The notes below the pieces were generated by a model, which worked only from the letters and a program-made list of their open reading frames with translations, had not been told where the DNA came from and ran no database searches. Of a stretch of 64,000 nt of DNA, positions 13,256-22,879 are shown piece by piece. Origin of the DNA: CAVQJU01 sp963712905 (GTDB taxonomy: Bacteria; Acidobacteriota; Vicinamibacteria; Vicinamibacterales; CAVVIG01). Position numbers and translations under genes: made by a program. How positions within the stretch are numbered: the first letter of the stretch is position 1; every line of letters starts with the position of its first letter. The DNA lies in the NCBI GenBank assembly GCA_963712905.1, contig CAVQJU010000010.1, positions 1-64,000 of the forward strand, given 5' to 3'.

Positions 13256-13545
13256 TGTCCGCCAACACCGAAGACTCGTTGCGTAAACACCTGGATGCCG
13301 TCGATCGGATCGAGCGCCGGTTCAAGAGAAAGCTGGCGTTCGCCGCGGGCTGTCGAGCGTCGTCGGCTACGGCTCTTTCTTCTATCTGTCAGCGAAGAAG
13401 GCGGACATTCGCCAATGCTCGCCTTCGTCGTCGTGACGTCGGCGATGGGCACGGCGCTGCCGCGACGGGGCTGCACTACCGCATCGCGCAGATGACGAAC
13501 ACGATTCTGAAAGCGATCGAGCTGTCGTCGCGAGAGCGGCAATGA
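13255..13545 (+). CDS. Small membrane protein coupled to the ECF sigma factor, frameshifted
   Basis: It begins MSANTEDSLRKHLDAVDRIERRFKRK and ends YRIAQMTNTILKAIELSSRE in the same frame. The middle of that frame is Arg-rich nonsense, while neighbouring frames give SVVGYGSFFYLSAKKADIR and MLAFVVVTSAMGTA. I read the original as a protein of roughly 95 residues with a basic N-terminal helix and two hydrophobic segments, now broken by indels near 13350 and 13440. Its position suggests an anti-sigma or partner role, but no zinc anti-sigma motif (HxxxCxxC) is seen. Function unknown. Confidence 0.6.
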   Translation: MSANTEDSLRKHLDAVDRIERRFKRKLAFAAGCRASSATALSSICQRRRRTFANARLRRRDVGDGHGAAATGLHYRIAQMTNTILKAIELSSRERQ

Positions 13546-13549
13546 CGGC

Positions 13550-14663
13550 AAAGCGCTAGCAAACAGTACGTCGCAGCGCGCGCCGACGAATTGCCCGAGC
13601 GCCTCGGCTTCCTCGTGGATGCCGTCGCGGACGCGCTTGTCCAGCGTGCTGAACGGGCGGACGTCCACGGTGAAGGTCTTCGCTCGCTGCTCCAGAAACC
13701 AGACGGCGACGATGCGGCCGCCGACGATCACGACGGGAGAGAGCCAGCCCTGGTTTCGATAGACGCGCTTGTAGAAGCGCGGCTCGACCAGGTGGTGCTT
13801 CGTGGCGTGCGCGAGCAGGAACGTGTCGAACGACGGCAGCAGCCTTGGCCGGCGATCGATTTTCGCGTCGGCGAGGACATCGCGATCCCGGCGCAGGATG
13901 AAGCCCTGCTCGCCGTCCACGCTGACCGGTTCAACGAGCCCCGCGAGACGCTCGAAGACGGCTTTCGTGTCGCTCGTGTTCAGTCCCGCCCACTTCGAGA
14001 AGTCGCGATGCGTCGCCGGACCGAACGCCGTCAGGAAGCGCTTCGCCAGCTCGACGCGCGCATCGTCCGGGTCCGACGGCTTTCTGTGCCGGCAGCCACT
14101 GGTCCACGCGCACGAACGTGGCCTCGGCGCCGCGCGGAGGACCGTAGCAGATCAGGCCTTCGAGAATCGCCGGCCGCATGGCGCTCCACGCGTACTTGAG
14201 CCAGAGGCGCATGCCGCGCGCGGCTTTCGCCTTCGCGCGCGCGAGCAGATCCTGCTGCGTCTTCGGGCCGTCGGCGAGCGCGTCCATGACGACCGCGATC
14301 ATCGTGTCCACGTGCTTCGGGCCGGCGCCGATCCGTTTCAGCGTGCGATGCACGCTCGCCATGGACGACGCCTTCATGGCGCGCGATGTACATCTGGAAG
14401 TCGCGCGCCGGAATCAGGTGCAGCGTCATCCGCATGCTCGTGGTCTTCACCAGCTCGCGGCGCCGCCAGAGCGCCGCCTGAACGTCCTCGCGCCTGGTCG
14501 AGCGCCGCCTGGTCCAGAGCGAGAGCTCGGCGGCCGACATCACCTGCGCCTGAATGCCGCCCACATCGCGGCACACCGACGCGAGCGTCGACCCGACGCT
14601 GTTCACCAGGTGATGCCGCGCCATCCGAAACGCCGCAACTTGTTCGCGCGTGATGGATTTCAT
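13550..14663 (-). CDS. Winged-helix AlkZ/YcaQ-like DNA glycosylase family protein, frameshifted
   Basis: Resembles the HTH_42 family, whose studied members AlkZ and YcaQ remove alkylated bases or unhook crosslinks. It begins MKSITREQVAAFRMARHHLV and has GGIQAQVMSAAELSLWTR with a Q-x-Q pair, as in AlkZ; winged-helix segments follow. The C-terminal domain has RPRLLPSFDTFLLAHATKHH and RNQGWLSPVVIVGGRIVAVW. Three frames are used, with breaks near 14380 and 14080. The 3' end is uncertain and is probably near the TAG at 13550. The start overlaps plsC as ATGA. Actual glycosylase activity is inference. Confidence 0.75.
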
Positions 14664-15458
14664 GCCCTGCCCGCCCCGCCTGCCCTGCCTGCCGTGCCTG
14701 CCCAGCCTGCCCGTAGTGCCCGTCTTCGAACCGCCGCCGCCACGATGTCGTGCACGCGCGCGGCGAGCGCCTTGGCGTCGTGCACCGTGGGCTCGTCGAT
14801 CGCGGGCGGCTGAATCGGATCGTGGATGACGAGCGTCACCTCCGCCGGCTCGGTCCGCAGGCGTCCCTTCGGCATCACGGCGCGCGTGCCGATGATCGGC
14901 GAGCGGCACGATCGGCAGGCCCGCCTGAATCGCGAGCAGAAAGCTGCCCGCCTTGAACCGCGCCGACGTGGCCGTCGCCGCTGCGCGTGCCTTCGGCGTA
15001 GACGATGAGCGACAGCCCCTCGCGACACGAGCGCGCGCCAGCGCTTCAGGATGCCCGTCGCGATCGGGATCGCGGCGATCGACGAACAGGTGCCCGCCGC
15101 GCTTCAGGTGCCAGCCGAGCACCGGGAACCTCGCGAGCGATTCCTTCGCGATGATCCGCAGCTGATACGGCAGCGAGGTGAACACGACCGGCGTGTCGTA
15201 GTGGCTCTGGTGATTCGACACGAAGATGTACGTCGTGCCGGGCGTCAGCCGCTCGAGGCCCTCGACCGTGACCTCGACGCCGGTCGTCTTGAGAATCAGC
15301 CACGACCACGCGCGCGCGCACCCGTGCGCGAAAGTAGCCGCGCCGGTCGAACGAGGCTCGACACGATCGACGCGGCGCCGAGCACGATCGTGTAGACCGT
15401 GATGGCGGGGATCAGGATAGAAGACCGTCCGCCACCAGTGGTAAGGGGGGATGCGCAA
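14660..15458 (-). CDS. plsC: 1-acyl-sn-glycerol-3-phosphate acyltransferase, multiply frameshifted
   Basis: Adds the second acyl chain in phosphatidic acid synthesis at the inner membrane. A TTG at 15458 gives RIPPYHWWRTVFY, followed in another frame by LIPAITVYTIVLGAASIVSS (membrane helix). The catalytic motif is NHQSHYD, followed by KRGGHLFVDRRDPD and, in a third frame, VYAEGTRSGDG. The C-terminal section EVTLVIHDPIQPPAIDEPTV is in yet another frame. The last 15 or so residues (RAGWAGTAGRAGGAGRA) are encoded by the repeat array at 14664-14722. At least four indels are needed. Confidence 0.85.
14664..14722. repeat. CCTGCCC-type tandem array forming the plsC 3' end
   Basis: About eight degenerate heptamers (CCTGCCC, GCCTGCC, CCCAGCC) lie within the last codons of plsC. 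They encode a Gly/Ala/Arg-rich tail. Similar arrays are at 18080-18178 and inside ispE at 25089-25125. Confidence 0.75.
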
Positions 15459-15474
15459 GCGTCGTCGGTCGCGT

Positions 15475-16567
15475 TCAGGTGCTGGCGGCTGCGGCGCAGG
15501 CGCCGGTCCGGGCGCGGACGTCCGTCGTCCGTCGCGCGCTTTCGCTGGCGCGGCCACCGCGCGGCGCCGCGGCGGCGCATGCCGGGCTCGATGTACCGGC
15601 CGAAGATCATCTTGCCCGCCGTCGTCTGCAGCACGCTGGTGACGACGATGTCGATGGTCTTGCTGATCATCTTGCGGGCGTTGTCGACGACGACCATCGT
15701 GCCGTCGTCGAGGTACGCGACGCCCTGGTTGTATTCCTTGCCTTCCTTGAGGATGAACACCTTCATGATCTCGCCCGGCAGGACGACCGGCTTCAGCGAG
15801 TTGGCGAGCTCGTTGACGTTGAGCACGTCGACGCCGCGCAGCTGCGCGACCTTGTTCAGGTTGAAATCGTTGGTGACGATCTTGCCCGCGGAGCGTGCGC
15901 GCCAGCTCGATCAGCTTCAGATCGACCTCGCGGACGTCGGGAAAATCGACGTCGGAGATCGTGACCTCGATGCCCGACATCTTCTGAATCTTCTGCAGGA
16001 TGTCGAGCCCGCGCCGGCCGCGGTTGCGCTTGAGCGAGTCGGCCGAGTCGGCGACCAGCTGCAGCTCCTTCAGCACGAACTGCGGGATGACGAGCGTGCC
16101 GTCGATGAAGCCGGTCTCGCAGACGTCGGCGATGCGGCCGTCGATGATGACGCTCGTGTCGAGAATCTTGTAGCGGCGCTCCGGGCCCGCGGCGCGGAAC
16201 AGGCTGACGAGCCGCGCCGGCTCGAGCCACTCGCCCTGCTTGCCGCCGACCACCAGGCCCAGATACGGCAGCACGATCAGGATGAAGCTGTGGAGGAACT
16301 CGACGCGGCGGTCGCCGCTGTTGGCCCAGAACAGGCCGGCGCCGAGCGCCCGTGCGACCAGCAGGCCGATGGCGCAACCGATCAGCGCGCCGAGCACGCG
16401 CGTGACGGCCGTCGTCGCGCAGCCGCCTCGAAGAGCACGACGAGCCCGGCCAGGCCCAGCGCGAACGCGACGTTGGACGGGATCCCGAACGGAGCGGACG
16501 AAGCATGGCCGCCGCGTACGCCACGGATCGCCACGAAGAGCACGCGCGCGAGGACAAACCAGGCCAT
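15475..16567 (-). CDS. PIN-TRAM domain membrane protein (YacL-like), frameshifted
   Basis: Begins MAWFVLARVLFVAI, with three to four membrane segments over the first 120 residues (FGIPSNVAFALGLAGLVVLF, GALIGCAIGLLVARALGAGL, FLHSFILIVLPYLGLVVGG). A PIN nuclease-fold domain follows (KILDTSVIIDGRIADVCETG, with the conserved Asp residues), then a C-terminal TRAM domain (NQGVAYLDDGTMVVVDNARK). Breaks near 16420 and 15895 separate these parts. The family is usually annotated as PilT/YacL; its RNA or DNA substrate is not established. The 3' end is uncertain: the best stop is a TGA at 15475. Confidence 0.8.
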
Positions 16568-16580
16568 TTGCCTGACGATA

Positions 16581-16634
16581 TCACAGTTCCGGGTTCAGAG
16601 TTCGTTCGAGGGTTCAGGGTTCAGGGTTCAGGTT
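16581..16634. repeat. GGTTCAG heptamer array
   Basis: Copies of GGTTCAG, some degenerate (GAGTTCG), upstream of the PIN-TRAM gene. Nearby GAACCTTGAACC at 16673-16684 is the same unit reversed, giving an inverted arrangement between radA and the PIN gene. Confidence 0.75.
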
Positions 16635-16698
16635 CCCTGAGCGGTCTGAGCCGAGCCACCGTGCGAACCGATGAACCTTGAACCACCGTACCCGAATC

Positions 16699-18077
16699 TC
16701 AGGCTAAGATTGCGTCGAGCGCTTCGCCGACCGTGCGGACGCCGACGAGCTCGCAGTCGCCGGCGGGCTTGCGGTCCGACGGATCGATGTTCGCCTCGGG
16801 CATGATGCAGCGACGGAAGCCCATCTGCGCCGCCTCGCGGACGCGCAGCGCCGCCTGCGTGATGCCGCGGACCTCGCCGGCGAGACCGACCTCGCCGAAC
16901 ATCGCGGTCGTCGGCGCGATCACGCGGTTGCGGACGACTCGACGCGATGGCGGCCAGCACACCGAGGTCCGACGCCGGCTCGTCGATCGTCATCCCTCCG
17001 GCGATGTTCACGAACACGTCGTCGCCGACGAGGTTCAGGCCGGCGCGCTTCTCGAGCACGGCGAGCAGCAGCGACAGCCGCTGCTGGTCGATGCCGCTCG
17101 CCATGCGGCGCGCGTTCCCGTAGCTGCTCGTGCTGACGAGCGCCTGCACTTCGACGAGAATCGGACGCGATCCTTCGACCGAGCACAGCACGGCGGAGCC
17201 CGGCGCGTTCGACGGCCGCTCGGCCAGGAACAGCTTGCGAGGGATTCGGCACCGGACGCAGTCCGCTCGCGGTCATCTCGAAGACGCCCAGCTCGCTGAC
17301 GGCGCCGAAGCGGTTCTTCACGGCGCGGACGACGCGATGCGAGTGATGGCGCTCGCCTTCGAAGTACAGCACGGTATCGACGACGTGCTCGAGCGCCTTG
17401 GGACCGGCGAGGCTGCCGTCCTTGGTGACGTGGCCGACGAGGAACGTCGGGATGTTCTGTCCCTTCGCCGTGAACAGCAGCTGCGTCGCCGCCTCGCGGA
17501 CCTGTCCGATGCTGCCGGGCGCCGACTGGAACTTGAGCGAGAAGACCGTCTGGATCGAGTCGACGATCACGAGCGCGGGCTTGATGCGCGCCATCTCTTC
17601 GAGGATCCGCTCGAGGCACGTTTCGGCCAGCAGGTACAGCGGCGCCTCGCCGACGCCGAGCCGCTCGCCGCGCGACTTGATCTGGTGTTCGGATTCCTCG
17701 CCCGAGCTGTAGAGCACCGGCCCGATCGTCCGCGCCATGTTCGCGGCGGCCTGCAGCAGCAGCGTGGACTTGCCGATGCCGGGCTCGCCGCCGAGCAGCA
17801 CCAGCGACCCCGGCACGACGCCGCCGCCGAGCACGCGATCGAACTCGTCGATCCCGGTCGAGAGCCGCGGCGTGCTGCTCGATCTCGATGTCCGCGTAGA
17901 GACGCGCGCCGCTCGCGCGGCCAGCGCGTAGCGATGCCGGCGGCCGCGGGCGCCGGCCTCCTGCGGCCGCTCTTCGACGAGCGAATTCCACGCGCCGCAG
18001 TCGGCGCAGCGCCCGAGCCACTTCGGCGACTGCGCCCCGCATTCCTGACAGACGAAGACGGTCTTGGGTGGCTTCAT
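16699..18077 (-). CDS. radA: DNA repair protein RadA, frameshifted
   Basis: RecA-like ATPase that processes recombination intermediates. It starts MKPPKTVFVCQECGAQSPKW with a CxxC...CxxC zinc finger (CQEC, CADC). It continues with Walker A (GGEPGIGKSTLLLQ), the RadA-specific KNRFG motif and the Lon-like C-terminal domain (NIAGGMTIDEPASDLGVL, GEVGLAGEVRGI, GVRTVGEALDAIL). Two compensating shifts lie near 17925 and 17885, where another frame gives GARLYADIEIEQHA. Single shifts lie near 17235 and 16935. Corrected length is about 458 residues, normal for the family. Confidence 0.93.
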
Positions 18078-18079
18078 GT

Positions 18080-18178
18080 GTGGCGGGCGGGCAGGCGAGA
18101 TCAGGTGGCAGGGCAGGCTGGGCCCGTCCAGGTAGACCGGCCTCGACCCGGCCAGACCTGCCTGACCCGCCCGACCTG
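18080..18178. repeat. Inverted CCTGCCC-type arrays between alr and radA
   Basis: The left part has GGCGGGCGGGCAGGCG and GGCAGGGCAGGCTGGGC; the right part has CCAGACCTGCCTGACCCGCC. They are inverted relative to each other across the intergenic region. Confidence 0.65.
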
Positions 18179-18180
18179 TT

Positions 18181-19306
18181 CTAGTCGGAGTATACCCGTT
18201 CGATGCGGCGCCGATGCGGCAGAGGATCTCCCAGGGAATCGTGCCGATGGTGGCCGCCATCTCGCGGACGTCGATGCGATCGTCGCCCTGCGAACCGATG
18301 ATGACGACTTCGTCGCCGGGCGACACGTCGAGCCCCGTGACGTCGACGGTCAGCATGTCCATGCAGACCGAGCCGACAATCGGCGCCCGTCGGCCGCGAA
18401 TCAGCACCGACCCGCGGCCCGCGAGGCGCAGGTCGAGGCCGTCGGCATAGCCGGCGGGCACGATCGCGATCGTGCGTGGGCCGCTCGGCGGTGAAGCGCG
18501 CGCCGTAGCCGCTGATCTCGCCCGGCCGCATGCCCTTGACCGCCACGACGCGGCTGTGCAGCGTCATCGCCGGCGTCAACGGCATCGTGGACGCGAGCGG
18601 CGGCGGCACGACGCCGTACAGCAGGAGGCCGGGCCGCACGCGGTCGTACCAGACGCGCGAATCGCGCAGGAACGCGGCGCTGTTGCACGCGTGCCGTGTA
18701 GCGCGGGCGCCCGCCGAGCGCCTTCGACGTCGCTCAGCGCCCGCTCGAAGCGCGCGCGCTGCTCGTCGAAAAGCGGCGATTCCGGATCGTCGGCCGTCGC
18801 GAAGTGCGTGTAGACGGCGTCGAGCTCGAGGTTCGGGCTCGCCAGCAGCTCCGGCAGCGTGCGCCGCAGGTTGTCGTGCCGGAAGCCGAGCCGGTTCATG
18901 CCGGTGTCGATCTTCAGGTGATAGCGCAGCCGCTGCTTGTAGCGCGCCGCCGCGGCCTGGACCGCGCGCGCCGCCCCGGGCGTCGAGATGGTCGGCGTCA
19001 GACGGCAGTCGAACAGGCCGTCGAGATCGCTGACGCTCAGCGCGCCGAACACCAGGATCTCGGCCTCGACGCCCGCGGCGCGAGCGCCGCGCCCTCCTCG
19101 ATGTCGGCGCACGCCAGCAGATCGGCGCCGGCCGTTCCGAGCGCGCGGGCCACCGGCGCCGCACCGTGTCCGTACGCGTTCGCCTTGACGACGGCAATGA
19201 CGCCGGGCGTACGCGCCGGCTGCTCGCTGCGGCAGGTGCTCGGCGATGGTGCGGAAGTTGGACTTGATGCGCCGAGATCGACGCGCGCGACGGTCGGGCG
19301 AATCAT
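18181..19306 (-). CDS. alr: Alanine racemase, multiply frameshifted
   Basis: PLP enzyme making D-alanine for peptidoglycan. It begins MIRPTVARVDLGA. The PLP-lysine motif VVKANAYGHG is clear, followed by YHLKIDTGMNRLGF, YTHFATAD, RPGLLLYGV, the Tyr-containing GYGARF and GSVCMDMLTVDVT. It ends RIERVYSD at 18181. These blocks are split over three frames with about six breaks (near 19260, 19210, 19085, 18695, 18475 and 18215). Corrected length of about 375 residues fits the family. Confidence 0.92.
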
Positions 19307-19309
19307 GTC

Positions 19310-19436
19310 ATTGCAGGATGGCAGACGATTGCAGGATGGCAGGATTGCGGAAGTGACCGGAGTGGCCGGAGTGGCCGGATGGATCGCAGGGCGTCCCCCA
19401 ATCCTGCCATCCTGCAATCCTGCCATCCTGCAATTT
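19310..19436. repeat. Compound inverted repeat: 8-base arms around a 9-base array
   Basis: The alr-dnaB gap is almost wholly repeats. The left arm (19311-19349) has units of TTGCAGGATGGCAG type. The centre (19352-19381) has three GGAGTGGCC-like units. The right arm (19400-19434) has ATCCTGCC/ATCCTGCA units, the complement of the left arm. The arms could pair over 30 bases or more. Confidence 0.85.
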
Positions 19437-20786
19437 CACGTCCCCGCCGCCAGGTTCTCGAACCGCGTGAACTCGCGGATGAACGCGAGCTTGACGACGC
19501 CGGTCGGCCCGTTGCGCTGCTTGCCGATGATGAGCTCCGCCACGCCCTGGTTCTCGGCCGGCGGCTGGCTCTTGTCGGCGTATTGATCCTCGCGGTAGAT
19601 GAACATGACGACGTCGGCGTCCTGCTCGAGGGCGCCCGATTCGCGCAGGTCGGAGAGCTGCGGCCGGTGGTCGGATCGGGATTCCGGCGCACGGCTGAGC
19701 TGCGACAGCACGACGACCGGCACGCCCAGCTCCTTGGCCAGGCCCTTGAGCGATCGCGAAATCGAGGCCAGCTCGAGCGTGCGGTTCTCGAAGCGCCCGC
19801 GCCCCTGCATCAGCTGGATGTAGTCGACGACGAGGAGGTGGAGGCCGTGTTCGGAGGCCAGCCGGCGGCACTTGGCGCGCATCTCGAGCACGCCGATGGA
19901 CGCCGTGTCGTCGATGAAGATCTTCGCCTCGCTGAGCACGCCGATCGCCTGCGACGAGCTGGCCCCAGTCGCGCTCGCCCAGGAACCCGCCGCGCAGCCG
20001 GTGCGCGTCGATGCGCGCCTCGGACGTCAGCAGGCGCAGGAACAGCTGCTCCTTCGACATCTCGAGGCTGAACACGCCGACGGTCATGTCGGTCTTGGTC
20101 CCGACGTGCTGGGCGATGTTCAGCACCAGGCTGGTCTTCCCCATCGACGGCCGGGCGGCGATGATGACCAGGTCGGCCGGCTGGAGTCCGGACGTCATCT
20201 CGTCGAGATCGGTGAAGCCGGTCGGCACGCCGGTGATGAGCTCCTTCCGCGCGTGCAGCTTCTCGATGGTGTCGAGGCTCGATTGCGCCAGCTCGCGCAG
20301 CGAGACGAACCCGTCGCGGACCTTGTCGTCGGCGATCGCGAAGATCGCGTGCTCGGCCTGATCGAGGATGACGTCGGCGTCGTCCTCGCCGTCGTACGCG
20401 GTCGCGAGAATCTTGTTCGCCGAGAAGATCAGGTTCCGGAGCGTCGCCTTCTCCTTGATGATGCGCGCGTAGTGCTCGACGTTCATCGAGCGCGGCACGC
20501 CGTCCACCAGCGCGGCGATGTAGGCGGGGCCGCCCACTTCGTCGAGCTCGCCGGAGCGGCCCAGCTCGTCCTTGAGCGTGACGAGGTCGATGGCGCCGCT
20601 CCGCTCGGCCAGCTTCACCATCTTGTCGAAGATGCGCCGGTGCGCGTCGCGGAAGAAGTCTCCGGAGTCGATCACCTCCGCCGCGAGGTTGAAGGCGTCG
20701 TTGTGCAGCAGGATCGCGCCGAGCACCGACCGCTCGGCCTCGAGATTGTGCGGAAGCGTGCGTTCGGAGACCGGCGCGTCGGCCAT
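19436..20786 (-). CDS. dnaB: Replicative DNA helicase, one frameshift
   Basis: Hexameric helicase that unwinds DNA at the replication fork. The N-terminal domain (LPHNLEAERSVLGAILL) spans about 10-150 and Walker A is ARPSMGKTS (211-219). The frame changes at about 19948, where GCAGGCGATC needs one G fewer to give LVAAIGVLSEAKIFIDD. The remaining part carries VDYIQLMQGRG (Walker B), VVVLSQLSRAPE and the arginine-finger region, ending at 19436. The gene is followed by alr and preceded by rplI, a common order. No intein is present. Confidence 0.95.
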
Positions 20787-20788
20787 CG

Positions 20789-21250
20789 CTACTTGCTCGC
20801 GCCGGAGCCTTCCGCCATGACCTTCACCTTCACGCTGGTGACGACGTCCAGGTGCAGCTTCAGCGGCACGTCGAACTCACCGAGCTTCTTGATCGGCTCG
20901 CGGAGCAGCAGCTTCCGGCGATCGATTTCGAAGCCCTTGGCCGCGAGCGCCGCGGCGATGTCCGCCGTCGTGACCGACCCGAACAGCACCTGCGTCTCGC
21001 CGACCTTGCGCGCGATCACGATCTCGAGCCCGCCCATGCGTTCGACGATCGCCTCGGCGGCCTTCTTCTCTTCCTGCTCCTTCGCCTCGAACTTGCCGCG
21101 CTCGCGCTCGATCTGCTTCCGGTTGCCTTCGGTGACCAGCAGCGCGAGCTTGCGCGGCAGCAGATAGTTGCGCGCGTATCCGTCGGCGACCTTGACGATC
21201 TCGCCCCGGCGGCCGAGATTGTCGACGTGTTCTCTCAGAATCACTTCCAT
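20789..21250 (-). CDS. rplI: 50S ribosomal protein L9
   Basis: Complete 153-residue protein: the N-terminal rRNA-binding domain (MEVILREHVDNLGRRGEIVKVADGYARNYLLPR; split here only for description) is joined by a long helix (KQIERERGKFEAKEQEEKK) to the C-terminal domain. The usual rpsF-rpsR-rplI-dnaB order is kept. It lies 2 bases from dnaB. Confidence 0.97.
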   Translation of the reverse strand: MEVILREHVDNLGRRGEIVKVADGYARNYLLPRKLALLVTEGNRKQIERERGKFEAKEQEEKKAAEAIVERMGGLEIVIARKVGETQVLFGSVTTADIAAALAAKGFEIDRRKLLLREPIKKLGEFDVPLKLHLDVVTSVKVKVMAEGSGASK

Positions 21251-21261
21251 GTCGGTGCCTC

Positions 21262-21371
21262 ACCACATCTGGTCATCCAGTCATCTGATCATCTGGTCAG
21301 AGTTGTCTTGCGCAATGGAACAACTCGCGATGCTCAACGATGACCAGATGACCAAATGACCAGATGATCGA
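21262..21371. repeat. Inverted TCATCTGG / GACCAGAT arrays between rpsR and rplI
   Basis: Left arm 21262-21300 (CATCTGGTCATCCAGTCATC...) and right arm 21338-21371 (GATGACCAGATGACCAAATG...) are complementary 8-base arrays separated by about 38 bases. Same unit as 8564-8602 and 8756-8841. Confidence 0.85.
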
Positions 21372-21374
21372 TTT

Positions 21375-21665
21375 CTAGTCCGTGACGTACGGAATCAGCG
21401 CGATCTGCCGGGCGCGCTTGATCGCGACCTGGAGCTTGCGCTGGTGCATGGCGCACGTCCCGGAAATGCGCCGCGGCAGAATCTTGCCGCGCTCCGGCAC
21501 GAACGGCGCCAGCAGCTTGACGTCCTTGTAGTTGATGTCGTCGATCTTGTCCGCGCAGAACTTGCAGACCTTGCGGCGGCGGAACATCGGCCGCCGCTGG
21601 CCCTTTTCCTTGTCGCCGGGTTTCTTGTCGCCCCGCTTGCCGCGGGCGACCGGATCTCTGTCCAA
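21375..21665 (-). CDS. rpsR: 30S ribosomal protein S18
   Basis: Small-subunit protein that pairs with S6. The 96-residue product has a basic N-terminal tail, then RRRKVCKFCADKIDDINYKD and LLAPFVPERGKILPRRISGT. It ends VAIKRARQIALIPYVTD. The CKFC and CAMH cysteines resemble the zinc-binding type. It lies between rpsF and rplI. Confidence 0.97.
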   Translation of the reverse strand: MDRDPVARGKRGDKKPGDKEKGQRRPMFRRRKVCKFCADKIDDINYKDVKLLAPFVPERGKILPRRISGTCAMHQRKLQVAIKRARQIALIPYVTD

Positions 21666-21693
21666 ATGGTGGCATGCCTAAACCTCCGCCCCG

Positions 21694-22131
21694 TCAAATC
21701 GATCGTCGTCCATGTCGTCGTTGCTCCATCGCGGCGCGGCCCTCGCCGGGCTGGCGCTGCGGCGGCAGACCGCGCTTGACGCGGCGCCGCTCCGACTCGG
21801 TCTGTCGCTTGGTGCGCGTGCGATCGACGACCTTCTTCTCCTCGTCCACGCGGACGACGAGGTGCCGGATGACCTGGTCCATCACCTTCAGGCGGCGATC
21901 CAGCTCCTTCATCAGCTCGCCGGATCCGTTGATCACGTCGAGGACGTAGACGCCTTCCTTCTGGTGCCCAATCTCGTAGGCCAGCCGGCGGCGTCCCCAG
22001 TTTTCGGTCTTTTCGATTTGTCCGTTCATCCGCGCCACGACCTGCTCGACCTGCGTGTGCAGGTCGGTCACCTGCTGTTCGGTCGTGTCGGGAGGAAGGA
22101 TGTAGACGAGCTCGTACTGACGGTCTGACAT
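21694..22131 (-). CDS. rpsF: 30S ribosomal protein S6
   Basis: 145 residues from the ATG at 22131, preceded by GAGGAGTACGGAA, a good ribosome site. The S6 fold covers about 1-95 (YELVYILPPDTTEQQVTDL, GRRRLAYEIGHQKEGVYVL). A basic Arg-rich tail (about 100-145) is longer than in E. coli. An upstream extension in the same frame has no start context. Confidence 0.95.
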   Translation of the reverse strand: MSDRQYELVYILPPDTTEQQVTDLHTQVEQVVARMNGQIEKTENWGRRRLAYEIGHQKEGVYVLDVINGSGELMKELDRRLKVMDQVIRHLVVRVDEEKKVVDRTRTKRQTESERRRVKRGLPPQRQPGEGRAAMEQRRHGRRSI

Positions 22132-22257
22132 TTCCGTACTCCTCATGGACGTCGTCCGTCCAGCTGAGCCGGCGATCGACGGGCACCGCGCGGAGCGTCG
22201 GTTCAGCCGACGCAGGCCACCATTCGGTGGCAAGGTTGTGCCCTTCGACGCGTCGGG

Positions 22258-22862
22258 CTATTCAGTTGTTGCCGGATCGCCGCCGTTGAACTGGTTCATC
22301 ACCCCGGCGATCCCGCCGGTGACGAACATCTCCGCTGCATCGGCCGCGCGCAGCGATCATGCGCTCGACCTCCTCGCGCTCATCCGCGTCGAACCGCGCC
22401 AGCACGTGATCGGCCAGGTCCCGCTGCGCCCGCCCACCCGGAGCTTCCGGCCCGCGTCCGACGCCCAGCCGCAGCCGCGAAAACTCGTCGCCGACGTGCG
22501 CGATGACCGACTTCAGCCCGTTGTGCCCGCCGGCCGATCCTCGCGCCCGTGCCCGCAGCTTGCCGAGCGGCAGCTGCGACCTCGTCGACGACGACCAGCG
22601 AGATCCGCCGACCTCGATCTTGAAGTACCGCAGCAGCCCGCCGACCGCCTCGCCGCTGGCGTTCATGAACGTCATGCGGCTTCGCCAGCAGGACGACGTC
22701 TCCGCCCCGCGGCGCCATCTGGCGACCAGCGCGTCCGACCGGAGCCGAATTCGAAACTCACCGCGGCCCGCTCGCCAGCTCGTCCAGCACCGCGAACCCG
22801 ACGTTGTGCCGCGTGCCCTGGTACTTCGGCCCCGGATTCCCGAGCCCAATGATCGCTTTCAT
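22258..22862 (-). CDS. pth: Peptidyl-tRNA hydrolase, multiply frameshifted
   Basis: Releases tRNA from stalled peptidyl-tRNA. It begins MKAIIGLGNPGPKYQGTRHN, including the catalytic His in TRHNVGF. Later blocks in other frames are RGGDVVLLAKP, MTFMNASGEAVGGLLRYFKI, ISLVVVDEV, GSAGGHNGLKSVIAHVGDEF and the end MFVTGGIAGVMNQFNGGDPA, closing with TAG at 22258. About six indels are needed over 600 bases, the densest set here. It is next to rplY, a common pairing. Confidence 0.9.
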
Positions 22863-22879
22863 TCGGGCCTTCCCGCCCG

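Noticed and set aside
14031..16397. Apparent 788-residue fusion of PIN domain, PlsC and AlkZ-like protein
   Set aside because: Each domain continues in other frames, and the AlkZ-like gene has its own ATG overlapping the plsC stop (ATGA). The fusion is a product of indels.
16920..18461. Apparent alanine racemase-RadA fusion
   Set aside because: alr ends RIERVYSD with a stop at 18181 in another frame and radA has its own ATG at 18077. A frameshift near 18215 causes the readthrough.
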